Source of the DNA: Cryphonectria parasitica EP155
Lineage: Eukaryota > Ascomycota > Sordariomycetes > Diaporthales > Cryphonectriaceae
Assembly (NCBI RefSeq): GCF_011745365.1
Contig: NW_024468911.1
Coordinates: 2,226,759-2,290,758 of the forward strand
Direction of reading: 5' to 3'
Length of the DNA: 64,000 nt
Under the pieces are notes generated by a model that was not told the origin of the DNA, searched no databases, and worked only from the letters and a program-made list of their open reading frames with translations. This document shows positions 1 to 10,879 of the stretch, in pieces (positions within the stretch are counted from its first letter, which is position 1; every line of letters begins with the position of its first letter). The position numbers and the translations under genes are program-made.

Positions 1-1094
1 CGAACGGAGAAGAAAACCATGTTGTTTATATGAAGGGGAAAGAAAGCGGGAGAAGAAATGGGCTCACCACCAATACGCCCACGTCCAGTCATCTCTGGAG
101 TTGAATTCACTCCATCATCTCTCTCCTCAATCTTTACACCATAATTTTCATTCTGCGCTGTATTGTTAGCAGTGCTATTCTGCACACGAGGAGAAGGGAG
201 CTCACCATTGTTTTCAGCATCAAGACCGCCGCAATGCCTTCCATGACCTATTGTCAATTGTTAGCCGCATGCATCCAACCCACTCAAACCTTAGAAGGTT
301 GAAGGACTCACGATTCCGACGCCAAAAGGCCACACCTTGGACCCAAGTATAGAGACCATGCAATGTCCTACCACCCCACCGACGATAGCAGTCATACAGT
401 TCGCCGTTGTCATGAGCCCAAACATGCGGCTCATCTCTCCCCCGCCACTCTCCCCCTCACCATTGAGCTCCCTAGCATTCCACTCCGTCACCATCCAACT
501 CTCGAACACAGTCCACAACAGGGTGAGCGCTGTGCCCGCCAGGACGCGCCCCAGGAAGAGAACAGGAAGACTGTCCCCACCAAAAATGACAGTCAGACAC
601 GCTACGGAGTGGATAACACACTCGGCGAGGCAGGCCTTGCGTCGCCCGTAGCGGTCGGCGAGGAATCCCGTGACCAGGGCGGAGACAGCGGCGGAGGTGT
701 AGGCCGTGGCGTAGAGTGCGCAGACGGTGGATTCGGGGAGGCCGCGGTCGTCGCGGAGCAGCGGGTACAGGTAAGGTCCGGAGAGCCACTCCGAGGACAT
801 TACCAGAAGATAAATAGGGAGGAAGGTTTTGTGAAATTGGGCGATTTCATGATGCTTCGAGAGCTGGGTGGGTGGTGATATTGTGGATAGACCTGTTGTC
901 TTCTCGTCCGTGGAGAGGAGGGAACTGGTCGGGTCCAGTTTTTCGCCGAGCCGCTGGGCAGGCTCCTGCTGTTCGGGGCGTCCCCATAGTCTGATGATGA
1001 ATGTGAGGGCTTTGAGGAACAAGTTGCGTCCAAGGAGAAGGATAACAGTTGGAAGGAGGGTCAGAAAAGTAATCCAGTAGATGTCGAGCTCCAT
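1..1094 (-). CDS. MFSD5-like (molybdate-anion) major facilitator transporter, 3' end beyond window
   Basis: The start is the ATG at 1094 (MELDIYW..). An upstream in-frame ATG at 1217 would add 41 residues and is less likely, because family members begin with a short polar-then-hydrophobic N-terminus. Predicted exons are 1094-312, 247-206 and 152 to about 68 or further; the second intron (205-153) contains a CTAAC branch site. The protein has the first membrane segment, a long polar loop (residues about 43-90), then the classic MFS loop GFLADRYGRRKA and several further helices. Splicing restores the conserved NENYG motif that ends the sixth helix in MFSD5/molybdate-anion transporters. The C-terminal half lies left of the window. 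Family assignment rests on the overall pattern plus NENYG; substrate is inferred from family naming only. Confidence 0.75.
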
Positions 1095-3718
1095 ATTGTC
1101 GTTGAGCAAAAGGGTGGTCAAGATAGAGAGTTGGCATAATGTCCAAAACAGAGAAGCAGATACCACACACAGTACACAGATGGGCGAATGTCTCTTCTTT
1201 ATGACAGCATGAATCAATATTATTGCTGTTGTGGTGTCTCCCTTGTGGGAAGGCTAGGGCGGCATTCCTGTCCGGACTGGCATGTCTCAAATGTGATTGC
1301 GCAACGATCTGAAGATCAGCCGCTCGGCCAACATCATCCCTGAAGATGAAAGCTTCTTTGGTGTGCTCATTACATTCCAGCTAGATAAAAAAGTACTCAC
1401 ATGTTGTCATCCCTCCGCTACACTGCTTTGCAACTGCAATGTTTACATTGAAACAAAAGGGAAGAGAAGAAAACAAAGGAAACACGGGAACAAGAAGTCA
1501 AGCCCGGGCCCAAGAGTCAACACTCTAGAACCTGCCCACTTGCTTCAAACAGACTCTTTGTTCAAATCCGAAAGCGAAGTGCTTATGCGTCCACTCTCAT
1601 CCTCCATCTCGGAGTCCTTGGCAATGAACAAGTCATTGAGGGATCTCTTCAACTAGGAGCCACCTGAAGTGTTCCCGGAAAAATTGTGCTGATATCTGGG
1701 GGGATCTCTTGTACCGTTACCAGAATACCTTGATCAAGAAAATTCTTGAGAACCTCTTCACCCACCAAGATACCCTTCAATGTACTCGTCTTGGTTTTCT
1801 GGAGTACAGTGACCTCAGCTTTCTTCAAGATGGCCATACTGCTCAGGAGCTCAAGGAGACCCGTGTGCATATAGTCTCCTGTCCAAATCCCTTGTCTCCT
1901 ATCTTTTGTTCTCAGCAGGAACATTGAGGTGGCTCTAATGGGTCTACTCTCGTCGGAGCAGGCGAGATGTTTCACGAAACGATGAGAAGTCCGACATGTA
2001 GGACATAAGATCATTTATTAGATACCAGAAGAGAGTTGGACATCGTCATCGGACCGGACATGGCGGAGTCTGCTGGTTCTTGGAAAATCAGCAGCATCGG
2101 TCGACAACAGCCATGTCCGCCGTCGTTTCAGAACACTCTTGAGTAATTTAGTACCAAGTTTGATTGATTCTTTAGCAGAGGCTACTGCGTGACTCAGATT
2201 GTTGATCGAAGGCAGCTTGTGGTATACGTGCTGGTCACGTGTGCTTTCAATCAATGCCTTGAAGTCGAGTTTCCCCAGGTAGTAAAGAAGCGGACAGTGG
2301 AGTCATGGTCCAGATTCTGATACTGGGAAACAGGAAAATAAACCCATGTTGAAGGGTATTCCCTATGATGGCGGCCACCTTCTCCTCGGCCGTATGGTAG
2401 CTCAGAGACTTCGCGACCAGAGATGGTCTATGCATTTCGATCCAAATTTCTTCGCTCCTCTGAACCTTTTGCCGTATTGTCTTTAGTCTCGGGTGTTTGA
2501 ATCGCCAGCAGCTTAGTAGTGTCCTGTTGCGTGAGAAGGATTGCCGGGGGGGGGGGGTGGGCGATGGGTGTCGACTTAGCCTGGCTCTCCCTAGGATAGG
2601 ACTCATCTCTTCTCATTTGGTTTTTGGGGTGGAAGAGACAGCTGAGTGGCATTGGTTCTATTTTGTGGCTGGCGGGAGGAGTGGTATCGTGATGTAGTCA
2701 ATACAGGTTTTAGACGTCGAAGATCACTTTCATTATCGGCACACAATGTATCGAGCCTCTGGTGGTACTAATAACGAAGACACGGAGCTCTTCGATCTGG
2801 GACGCATTTTTAGCATTAGAAACCTCTCTTCAGACGTTCCCCTCGTGATAAATTTTGTTGTGCATGTCAAGTAGCCTTCAAGTCGCTTTCCTTACATATG
2901 TAGACCTTCCCAACTCATCACCAGGCAGAGATGGCATGCGCCAGGAATTCTCCCTCAAGAGAAACCGATGGACACCACTGTGTTATGGCGCAGCATGGCG
3001 GAAGATCCGCCACGCACAGATGTCGGTCATTGTGCTGCATTTCTAACACTTATGGGCGATGGTCAAGACTGTGATAAGGTATGCCGTGAGCGATGGTCCT
3101 GGGCCACGCGTCAGCACACGAATCGACCTCGTCAAGAAGGTGTACAGGATCTTCGAGGAAGTCTCAACCTAAGTCATGCAGTGAACACTAGCACGACTAG
3201 GAAGAAAGGGCACATAACAGAAGTCAGAAGGGTTAGGGTTCTGAGGCCTCATCGCAGGGGTATCCTAAGCTCATCGATCCCTAGCAGTATGTGGGTCGCA
3301 AACCGAACAACGATTGGACTCGGAGACTGACAGGAAGAGGAAGGAGCACCGCCAAGATGCAGCCACAGTCTCGTTTCTCGTGTTGCTGCTGATCTGACGT
3401 CGCATCCTTGATTTTCTCTGCTTTGCGCAACATCCAACGTTCGTTCTGCATTGTCGCATACTCTCGTTTCTGTATATACTGTGCTCTTTGAATCTTGATT
3501 CTCTGCCGCCTCGCTTTGCTCACACTACGGTGCCGCTCTGCATGTACATGAAACTTTTGTAATCAAGCAAGAGATTACACGGATTGGAACATTGGAGCGA
3601 CTACCCTTTCTTCTTTTGCTTGCCCTTCCTTCAACAGCGTTTCACCGGAAGGCCTTGGTCGACTCATACATCCAACAAGAATACTCACTGGCAATCCCTT
3701 CTCCTGGTTGTTAAAGTC
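1095..3718. other. Intergenic region, no gene recognised
   Basis: About 2.6 kb between the MFSD5-like gene and the flippase. All open frames are short and resemble no family I recognise. It contains a G homopolymer at about 2545-2557. The divergent promoters of the two flanking genes must lie here; I see no distinctive motif. Confidence 0.6.
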
Positions 3719-3757
3719 ATGAGTTGGTCACTCTTTCGTCACTCGAACCCGTCATGA
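3719..3757 (+). promoter_or_regulatory. 12-codon uORF whose stop overlaps the flippase start codon
   Basis: The last ATG before the flippase start is at 3719. It opens a 12-codon frame that ends with TGA at 3755-3757, so stop and main start (ATG 3754) share the four bases ATGA. Such overlaps are known to allow termination-reinitiation; that it works here is inference. It would be irrelevant if an upstream intron removes base 3719 from the mRNA. Confidence 0.45.
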
Positions 3758-6700
3758 ACAGCCTAGACGGCGCAGATGTTGTTCAAGATGATGGCACAAT
3801 CTCCGAGAAACGCCGACAACTCGCCGCCACCTCATCCAAATCAGACCATGGGACCCCACGAACCGCTGCGCATGGCGCCGATCGAAGGACACAGTCACGA
3901 CGCCGGAAGGTGAAGGCTTGGGTGCTGGCCTGCTACCAGCAGTTTATTGTCGAATTCCTTCTCCGCCAGAAACCTCTGCCACCATCCAAGGACGGTCGTC
4001 GGATTCCCCTGAATCTGGATTCCCTGCAAACTCCACAGCTTATTGATGAGAGGCGAGGCCACGCCTTCATCTCAAACGCCATTCGTACATCGCGGTACAA
4101 CGTCTTCGATTTCTTTCCCAAGCAGCTGTTCTTCCAGTTCTCTCGCCTGGGGAATTTCTATTTTCTTTGTGTCGGCATACCGCAGACCATCCCTGGTATC
4201 AGCACAACGGGAAATGTAACGACAATTCTGCCACTGCTGTTCTTTGTCCTCTTGACTATCATCAAAGAGGGTTATGATGACTACAAGAGACATCGGCTGG
4301 ACAAGGTTGAGAATGCGCAACCCGTAACCGTTTTGCGCAGGGCGGATCACTCATCCGGCTCGGAAACAAAGTACAGCTTGGGCTTCGGGCACTCCGTCCA
4401 CAGGTCTCTCAACCACCAACGCCACAAGCGCACTGGAACTATCGAACCGGGCCTGCCAGGGGCCGTTGATGGTTTCCAGTGGACAGGCGCGGCGTGGAAG
4501 GACCTCAGGGTGGGTGATGTGGTCAAGCTGAGCAGGGACCAAGACATACCTGCCGATCTCGTGTTGCTCCATGCCGATGGCGAAAATGGGCTGGCTTACG
4601 TCGAGACCATGGCTCTGGATGGCGAGACGAACCTCAAGAGCAAGCAGGTCCTGCCAGAATTCCACAACTGCGACACGATTCCGGGACTCATGACCTGCAA
4701 GGCAGAATTCGTGGTGGAAGACCCCAACGCCGACCTATACAGCTTCGACGGTCGTGTTACCTTGAGCGACAAGACGGTGCCTCTTACTCTCAATGAAGTC
4801 ATCTACCGCGGTAGCACTCTTCGGAACACGCCATGCGCCATCGGAGTTGTCATCAATACCGGCGAGGAGTGCAAGATCCGCATGAACGCCAACCACCATC
4901 CTAGGGCAAAACGACCAGCTCTTGAGAGGGTCTACAACAGGGTAGTCCTCAGCCTAGTATTTTATGTGATCTGTCTCACCATGGGCTGCTCCATTGGCTA
5001 CCTCCTATGGCAACGGTCCACCGAAAACTACGCCTGGTATCTCGACGGATATACTGTTCCGGGTCAGGACATCATCATCGGCTACGCGATCATGTTCAAT
5101 AACGTGATACCATTGGCTCTCTATGTGAGTCTGGAAATCGTTAAGATCGGGCAGATGTTGATGTTAAATGGGGATATGGGCATGTTCGACGAGGCGACCA
5201 ATACGCCAGCAAGATGCAACACCAACACGATTCTGGAGAACCTGGGTCAGATCGGATATATCTTTTCCGACAAGACGGGTACTCTGACGGAGAATGTCAT
5301 GAAATTCAGGAAGGTGACTATCGCAGGCACAGCATGGTTGCACCAGGCAGATCTATGCCAGGAGCAAGACGCCTCGGCGGGCGATGTGAAGACGGAACCG
5401 AGCCCAGAGAAGGATTCCTCCCGTATACGGTCCTTGGAGATTGACAGTGAGGCACGGCCTGGTATCACTCTGTCAAGCCCCGCTGATGACACTGTTCAAT
5501 CCCCGACGTCTGGCCGACGGTCATCCTCCCAATGGAGACCCACTGCCCGTGCAAGTCATGCTCAGCCTGATGTCACAACGGATGACCTGCTCGAGTTCAT
5601 TCGCTATCGACCACAGGCAACATTCTCTCGAAAAGCAGTGCAGTACATTCTCGCTATGGCTCTCTGCCACACTTGCCTCCCAGAGATCAGAGACGACAAG
5701 ATCGAATATCAAGCCTCGTCACCAGATGAGCTGGCTCTCGTCAGAGCGGCCCAGGAACTCGGGTATACGGTCGTCCAGCGTTCTTCCCAGCAGGTCACCC
5801 TGCGGGTCTCCAACGCAGATGGATCAGAGGTCACCAGAGTGTATGAGATCCTCGATGTAATCGAGTTCAGCAGCAAGCGGAAGCGAATGACAATCATTCT
5901 GCGATGTCCTGACGGCAGAATATGGCTGATCTCCAAGGGAGCTGACTCCATGATTCTGCCACGCCTAAGAATGGCCCAGGTCGCGCTACAAAAAGCGCAA
6001 GAGGTACGCCAGAGTGCGGATATGGAGCGCGCACTTCAGAGGAAAAGTTTGCAGCAAGAACCGCGCAACAGCTTCGGCGGCAGACCGAGCCTGACAATCC
6101 GTCGTAGTATTGGAGGCAACAGGTCAAGTATAGCCGCTTCCAATCTTCGTCCTCCAATGTCCGGCAGGAGCAAATCGTTCGAGATCAACAGTGTCTACAG
6201 CGCACAGGACCGCTCACGACCATCGCTCACGAGGGGATTGTCGCTTGATGTAACGCCTTTTCTCACTCCCAGCTCGCCTCGGTCGCGTTCTGTGGCCGGT
6301 CGTCAGGCCAACAAATTCGCATTCCTGGACGATCCATCGATCAACGATGAGGCGACAATCTTCACGCGGTCTTTCAAGCTTCTTGATGATTTTGCGACGG
6401 AAGGCTTGCGCACACTGCTCTTCGCCCACAAATACATCTCTGAGGCAGACTACCAAGCGTGGAAAAAAGTCTATCACTCTGCCGAGACAAGCATCGTTGA
6501 GAGACAGGCTCGGATTGAAGAAGCTGGCGACCTGATCGAACAGAACCTGGAGCTGGTTGGTGCTTCTGCAATCGAGGATAAACTGCAGAAGGGTGTCCCG
6601 GAAACGATCGACAAGCTTCGTCGGGCGAATATCAAGATCTGGATGCTCACGGGCGACAAGCGCGAGACTGCAATCAACATCGCTCATTCAGCGCAAATTT

Positions 6701-8259
6701 GTCTCCCAGAGTCCCAGGTTCACATCCTCGATGTGACCTTGGGCGACCTCGAGTCACAGATGCTCGAGATCCTTGACGACCTGCAGATCTCAGAGAATGG
6801 ACCAACACCAGTGGCCAGCAGTCATACCGTCGTGGTCATTGACGGGCAGACCCTCGCTTCCATTGAGAGTCCCTCGGGCGATTCAACAGACACACAGCTA
6901 AAGGACCTGCTCTTTAGACTGATCCCCTACATTGATAGCGTGATCTGCTGCCGCGCGTCACCTGCTCAAAAGGCTTTCATCGTGCGCGCCACGCGCAAGA
7001 CCACTTCGCACCGCCCTGTGACTTCCCCTTCCCTCACTCTCGCCATCGGTGACGGCGCAAATGATCTTGCCATGATTGCCGAAGCTCATGTGGGCGTGGG
7101 CATTTCAGGTCGCGAAGGGCTTCAAGCCGCTCGGGTCGCAGACTATGCAATTTCTCAATTTTGCTTCCTTCAGCGCCTTTTACTGGTTCATGGACGGTGG
7201 AATTACACCCGCACGGCCAAATTCGTCCTCTGGACCTTCTGGAAAGAGATGCTGTTCTACCTACCTCAAGAGATCTTCACAAGGTGGACTGGATATACCG
7301 GAACCTCGCTCTATGAGAGCTGGAGTTTGACGGTGCTAAACGTCTTGTTCACGAGTCTCTGTGTGATTGTGCCTGGGGTTTTTGAGCAGGATCTGAAGGC
7401 TGACACGTTATTGGCGGTGCCGGAACTCTACGTATACGGCCAGAGAGGCAAGGCTCTCGATTTCACAAAGTATGCCGGCTGGATGCTAGGTGCTGGCGTC
7501 GAGGGCGTGCTGTTATTTTTTGGTTGCTGGGCTGGAAATGGCATTTTTGGTCAGCTTGGAGGCTTGAGAGACGATGGTCTCTTTGCGTTTGGGGACCTCG
7601 TGTTCAGTGCTTGCATCATATGGACGAACTGGAAGCTATTGTAAATGGCCCCCCCTGCCCCCCCCCCCTTCCCAAACCCCGGGCCCCCTTTTGAGGGCAA
7701 GAACCTATCCCATCACACATCCTTGCTCCAATGAATTCAGCTTAGCAATGACATATCGACTGACTCAAGCAACAGGATCATTGAGACGCACTACAAATCT
7801 GCCGTTGTTCTTACCTCCTTTTCCATCACCGTCGCGGGGTGGTGGATTTGGCAAGTCTTCCTATCCGGCATCTATGCGAAAGCGCCCAGCCCCTACGATG
7901 TCCGGAGCGGCTTCTTCGATACATTCGGCCGAGACCCGGGATGGTGGCTGACTCTGATTGTTGTCTTAACTCTATTGTTCGTACTAGAGATGGGCTTCAA
8001 GATGGCCAAACGCACGATGGTGATTCTGGGTCTGTGGAAGTGGGGACGTGGTTGGTGGAAGAGGTGGCATAAACATAATACGAATTGGATGGAGGAACAC
8101 CTAGAGGATTGGGATCTAGGATTATGGCAAGAGATGGAGCAGGACGACAACGTAAAGAAGAGGTTGGCAGACATTCTAGCAGCGGAAGACAGGGGTGATT
8201 ACGACGAGGAGGATATGACGGGCAATGTGTCCGTGGGTGGCGAGCATGTTGTGGCATAG
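3754..8259 (+). CDS. DNF3: P4-type ATPase (phospholipid flippase), Dnf3 subfamily
   Basis: Predicted exons 3754-7640 and 7776-8259 give about 1456 residues; the intron joins KLL to IIETHYKS and restores the frame of the last two membrane helices and an acidic cytoplasmic tail. Visible P-type ATPase signatures are the actuator DGET with the P4-type ALDGETNLK context, the phosphorylation motif DKTGTLT (Asp506), TGDKRETA and GDGANDLAMI. The hinge sequence SGREGLQAARVADYAI followed by LLLVHGRWNY is typical of the Dnf3 branch and differs from Drs2 and Dnf1/2. The enzyme moves aminophospholipids from the exoplasmic to the cytosolic leaflet of Golgi, vesicle and plasma membranes, normally with a Cdc50-family partner. 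A Ser/Arg-rich insert (about residues 760-860) in the nucleotide-binding region looks disordered and phosphorylatable. The frame is open upstream to a TTG at 3724, but 3754 is the first in-frame ATG. Confidence 0.93.
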
Positions 8260-10879
8260 CATAACATTTGCAGGGATTTATTAGTTTTTGTTTCTACGTG
8301 CTTTATATACATGATACCATATAGGATACAGCAGATTTCACCTAGCACGATCCTTTTCCTGAGACCAAAGTCTCAAATTTTGATGACACCTTTATCACAA
8401 CGTCCTCCAACTCGTCCTTCAGCCGCGTGACTCGTATCCCACCTTACAGTCTTTTTCAACTACATAAGTATTCTACGTATCTACGAGTGCATTCGATCAG
8501 GATTTTCCTGATATGGTGCATCGATATACATTCCTGTTCGCGCAGAAAGCCCAAAAACATCGACTACTGAAATGCCATGTCATCGAATATGTCACTCTCA
8601 GAAAAGGGTCGTGTACTGGCCTGGTGAGGATATAGGACACAGGAGAGTTTTTGCCAAAATGCCCAGAGGGTGGCGACGCTATGTTGATAGAACCTAAAGG
8701 TTGAGGTCTATTCAATGCTCTACAGGACAGCTCGGTCTTCTCGGCGGTCATGTAGTGAGAAAACTTCTCCTAGATCAAGAGTCTAGCGACAAGTAAAGCC
8801 AGCCACCTGAAATCACAGGCCTCGGTCCCAACAGCAGAAACTGGTAGGTTAGGTGACAAGGCTCTCGAGGAGGAAAGGGCAAGTGAAGGGAGCACTGGTG
8901 CTTGAGCTTCGGACTTGAGAATGGATGTGATATCCCGAATGCTATGTTCTATAGACATTGCAGGGGCACTTTGACGCCATTGTATGTTTCTTCTTGGAGG
9001 TAGGATTTAGAAATCAACTGTGACCTCGGGAATATTGGGAAACGAGGTCTAGCCTGGCACACTGCAGAGGAGCCCGCACTGAGGTCTCTCTTCCTGTTTC
9101 ACTTTCAATTTCCACTTCAACACTTGGACAAGCCCACATCCAAATATCCAGTGCTTTTGCATCAATGCCTTGATATAATTTGACAAAATCACACAAGGCT
9201 TGTGACCATCTATGAATATTTGTTCCCACATCGGCTGAATATTCCTCTTCTCGGAAGTCCATATGCAGCAAGAAGAGTCTCTCTGCTTCCAGAATATATC
9301 TTTGGACTTCATCAAAACTACCTTCATCCACAGCACGACAACTGAACTCCTACGCAAACACTTCACTCCTCCTTCAAGCTACCCAATACTTCCTTCCGAT
9401 TCCAAACATCCGCTCTGGAAGTCTCCCTCCTCCTCCTTCGCACCAGATCCCTTCCTATTGAAACGCAGGCCCGAAATAGTGGGTATCTCCAAGATCTTCG
9501 ACGGTCTTCAAGTCAATGCTGAGTGCTTGCCTTATCGTACTGCTGTTAGCCTCTTTCCTTGGTAATATTCGCCAATCTGTGTGTTTCCTCGAACACCGGA
9601 CTTCCTTGCAACACTACAGCATTTATGTGCTACAAAACGAGCCCCCTCTCCTCTCTGGGCTGCCTTCTCTGAACCATCTTCTGCCCAACACGTCAAGCAA
9701 TCATCTCCCCGATGTTTTTCATCTCATAAATCCGCGAAGACGCTCTTTCCCAGTCATCTTTTGGGTTCATTGCTCATCTACACTCGGTTGATTTCTTCAC
9801 CGACTCTCAACAAAAAAGCATCACACGTCACACTGCCAACTCCTACCATCCACCAGGACTTTCCCACTATCAAGGCGGTGGCTTTCAGCATTTAATCTTC
9901 TGGCACGCAATTCTTTCCCTAAGGATTCATTCTCTATCGTCCTGTCAGGTAAGCTCGAGTTCTAGGTGGTCCAGAAGGACATACAGTCATTGACTAGTTT
10001 GGATTGACTGGATTTTCGACGAAGCCTCGAAAAAAACAACTCACCATTTCTTGCCTTCATCGTACTCACTGGGGACCTGAACCAAGAAAAAGCTGCTGCT
10101 CCGTGGCTACTACCTTTCCGGACTAACCCTCGAGAGGCCTATTGTCTCAGAAAGCGAGCTTCCGCATCGATGTTCCTTACGAAGCCAGCGCTCTAAGCCA
10201 TATTTCACATTCAATCTACGAAACACAGCGCAGACAAGGATAGAGCTACCTGGCGGCATTTACTCAGCCCTGCCACTTTGTGCCCAACTCTCAAGTCTCC
10301 TACTAGAACGTGGTACCCTTGGTCATAACTTACTCGAACTTTGAGCCCAGTCTCTTCGTTCAACCAGCGGCATTGCGGAAAGACAGTAAAGAAACAATCC
10401 TACGAAGCTGGAGTGCCCACAAGCATTAAACACGTGGATTCTGAAAGCAGATCCATTCTGCCTCGAAAGAGCAAGTGCATTCCATTACTAGGGAACTGAG
10501 ACATCTGCTCTCTTGGCTTCTCTGGCTGTCTGGAAGTCGCTCAACAAATCGGGGGCAAACAAGTTAAAAGGCTGTGCACACTGAGGCAGCGACCTGTCAA
10601 TTGCAGACTTTCGCAGTTGAAAACTCTGAGTCAGCTGTTGCAGTGACAGGAACAAGCTGGACTGATTCTGCCACTTCAACAAGCCGGTGGACCCCCTCGA
10701 CTGCTTTCCCTCAACTTTTCGAATCCCTTCGACTCCCTGTTGCTACCAATCGAGTACTCTTTGGGGCCTTTCCTCTCTTCAACCGTGCTTCGTTGAAAAA
10801 TACAATCTCTCTTACCTCGATCGATCCTCACGACCAAAATCTTCGACCAATCGACCGACCTCCCAGCCAAATTGCCAAC
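8260..10879. other. Intergenic region with the probable long leader of the next gene
   Basis: About 2.6 kb. The right part (from roughly 9400) is C/T-rich and may be the promoter and long 5' leader of the gene at 10880, possibly with a leader intron (donor-like GGTAAGCTCG near 9950). On the minus strand 9014-9331 is an open frame of about 105 codons with an acidic, protein-like composition, but it has no recognisable domain or start context, so I do not call it a gene. Confidence 0.45.
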
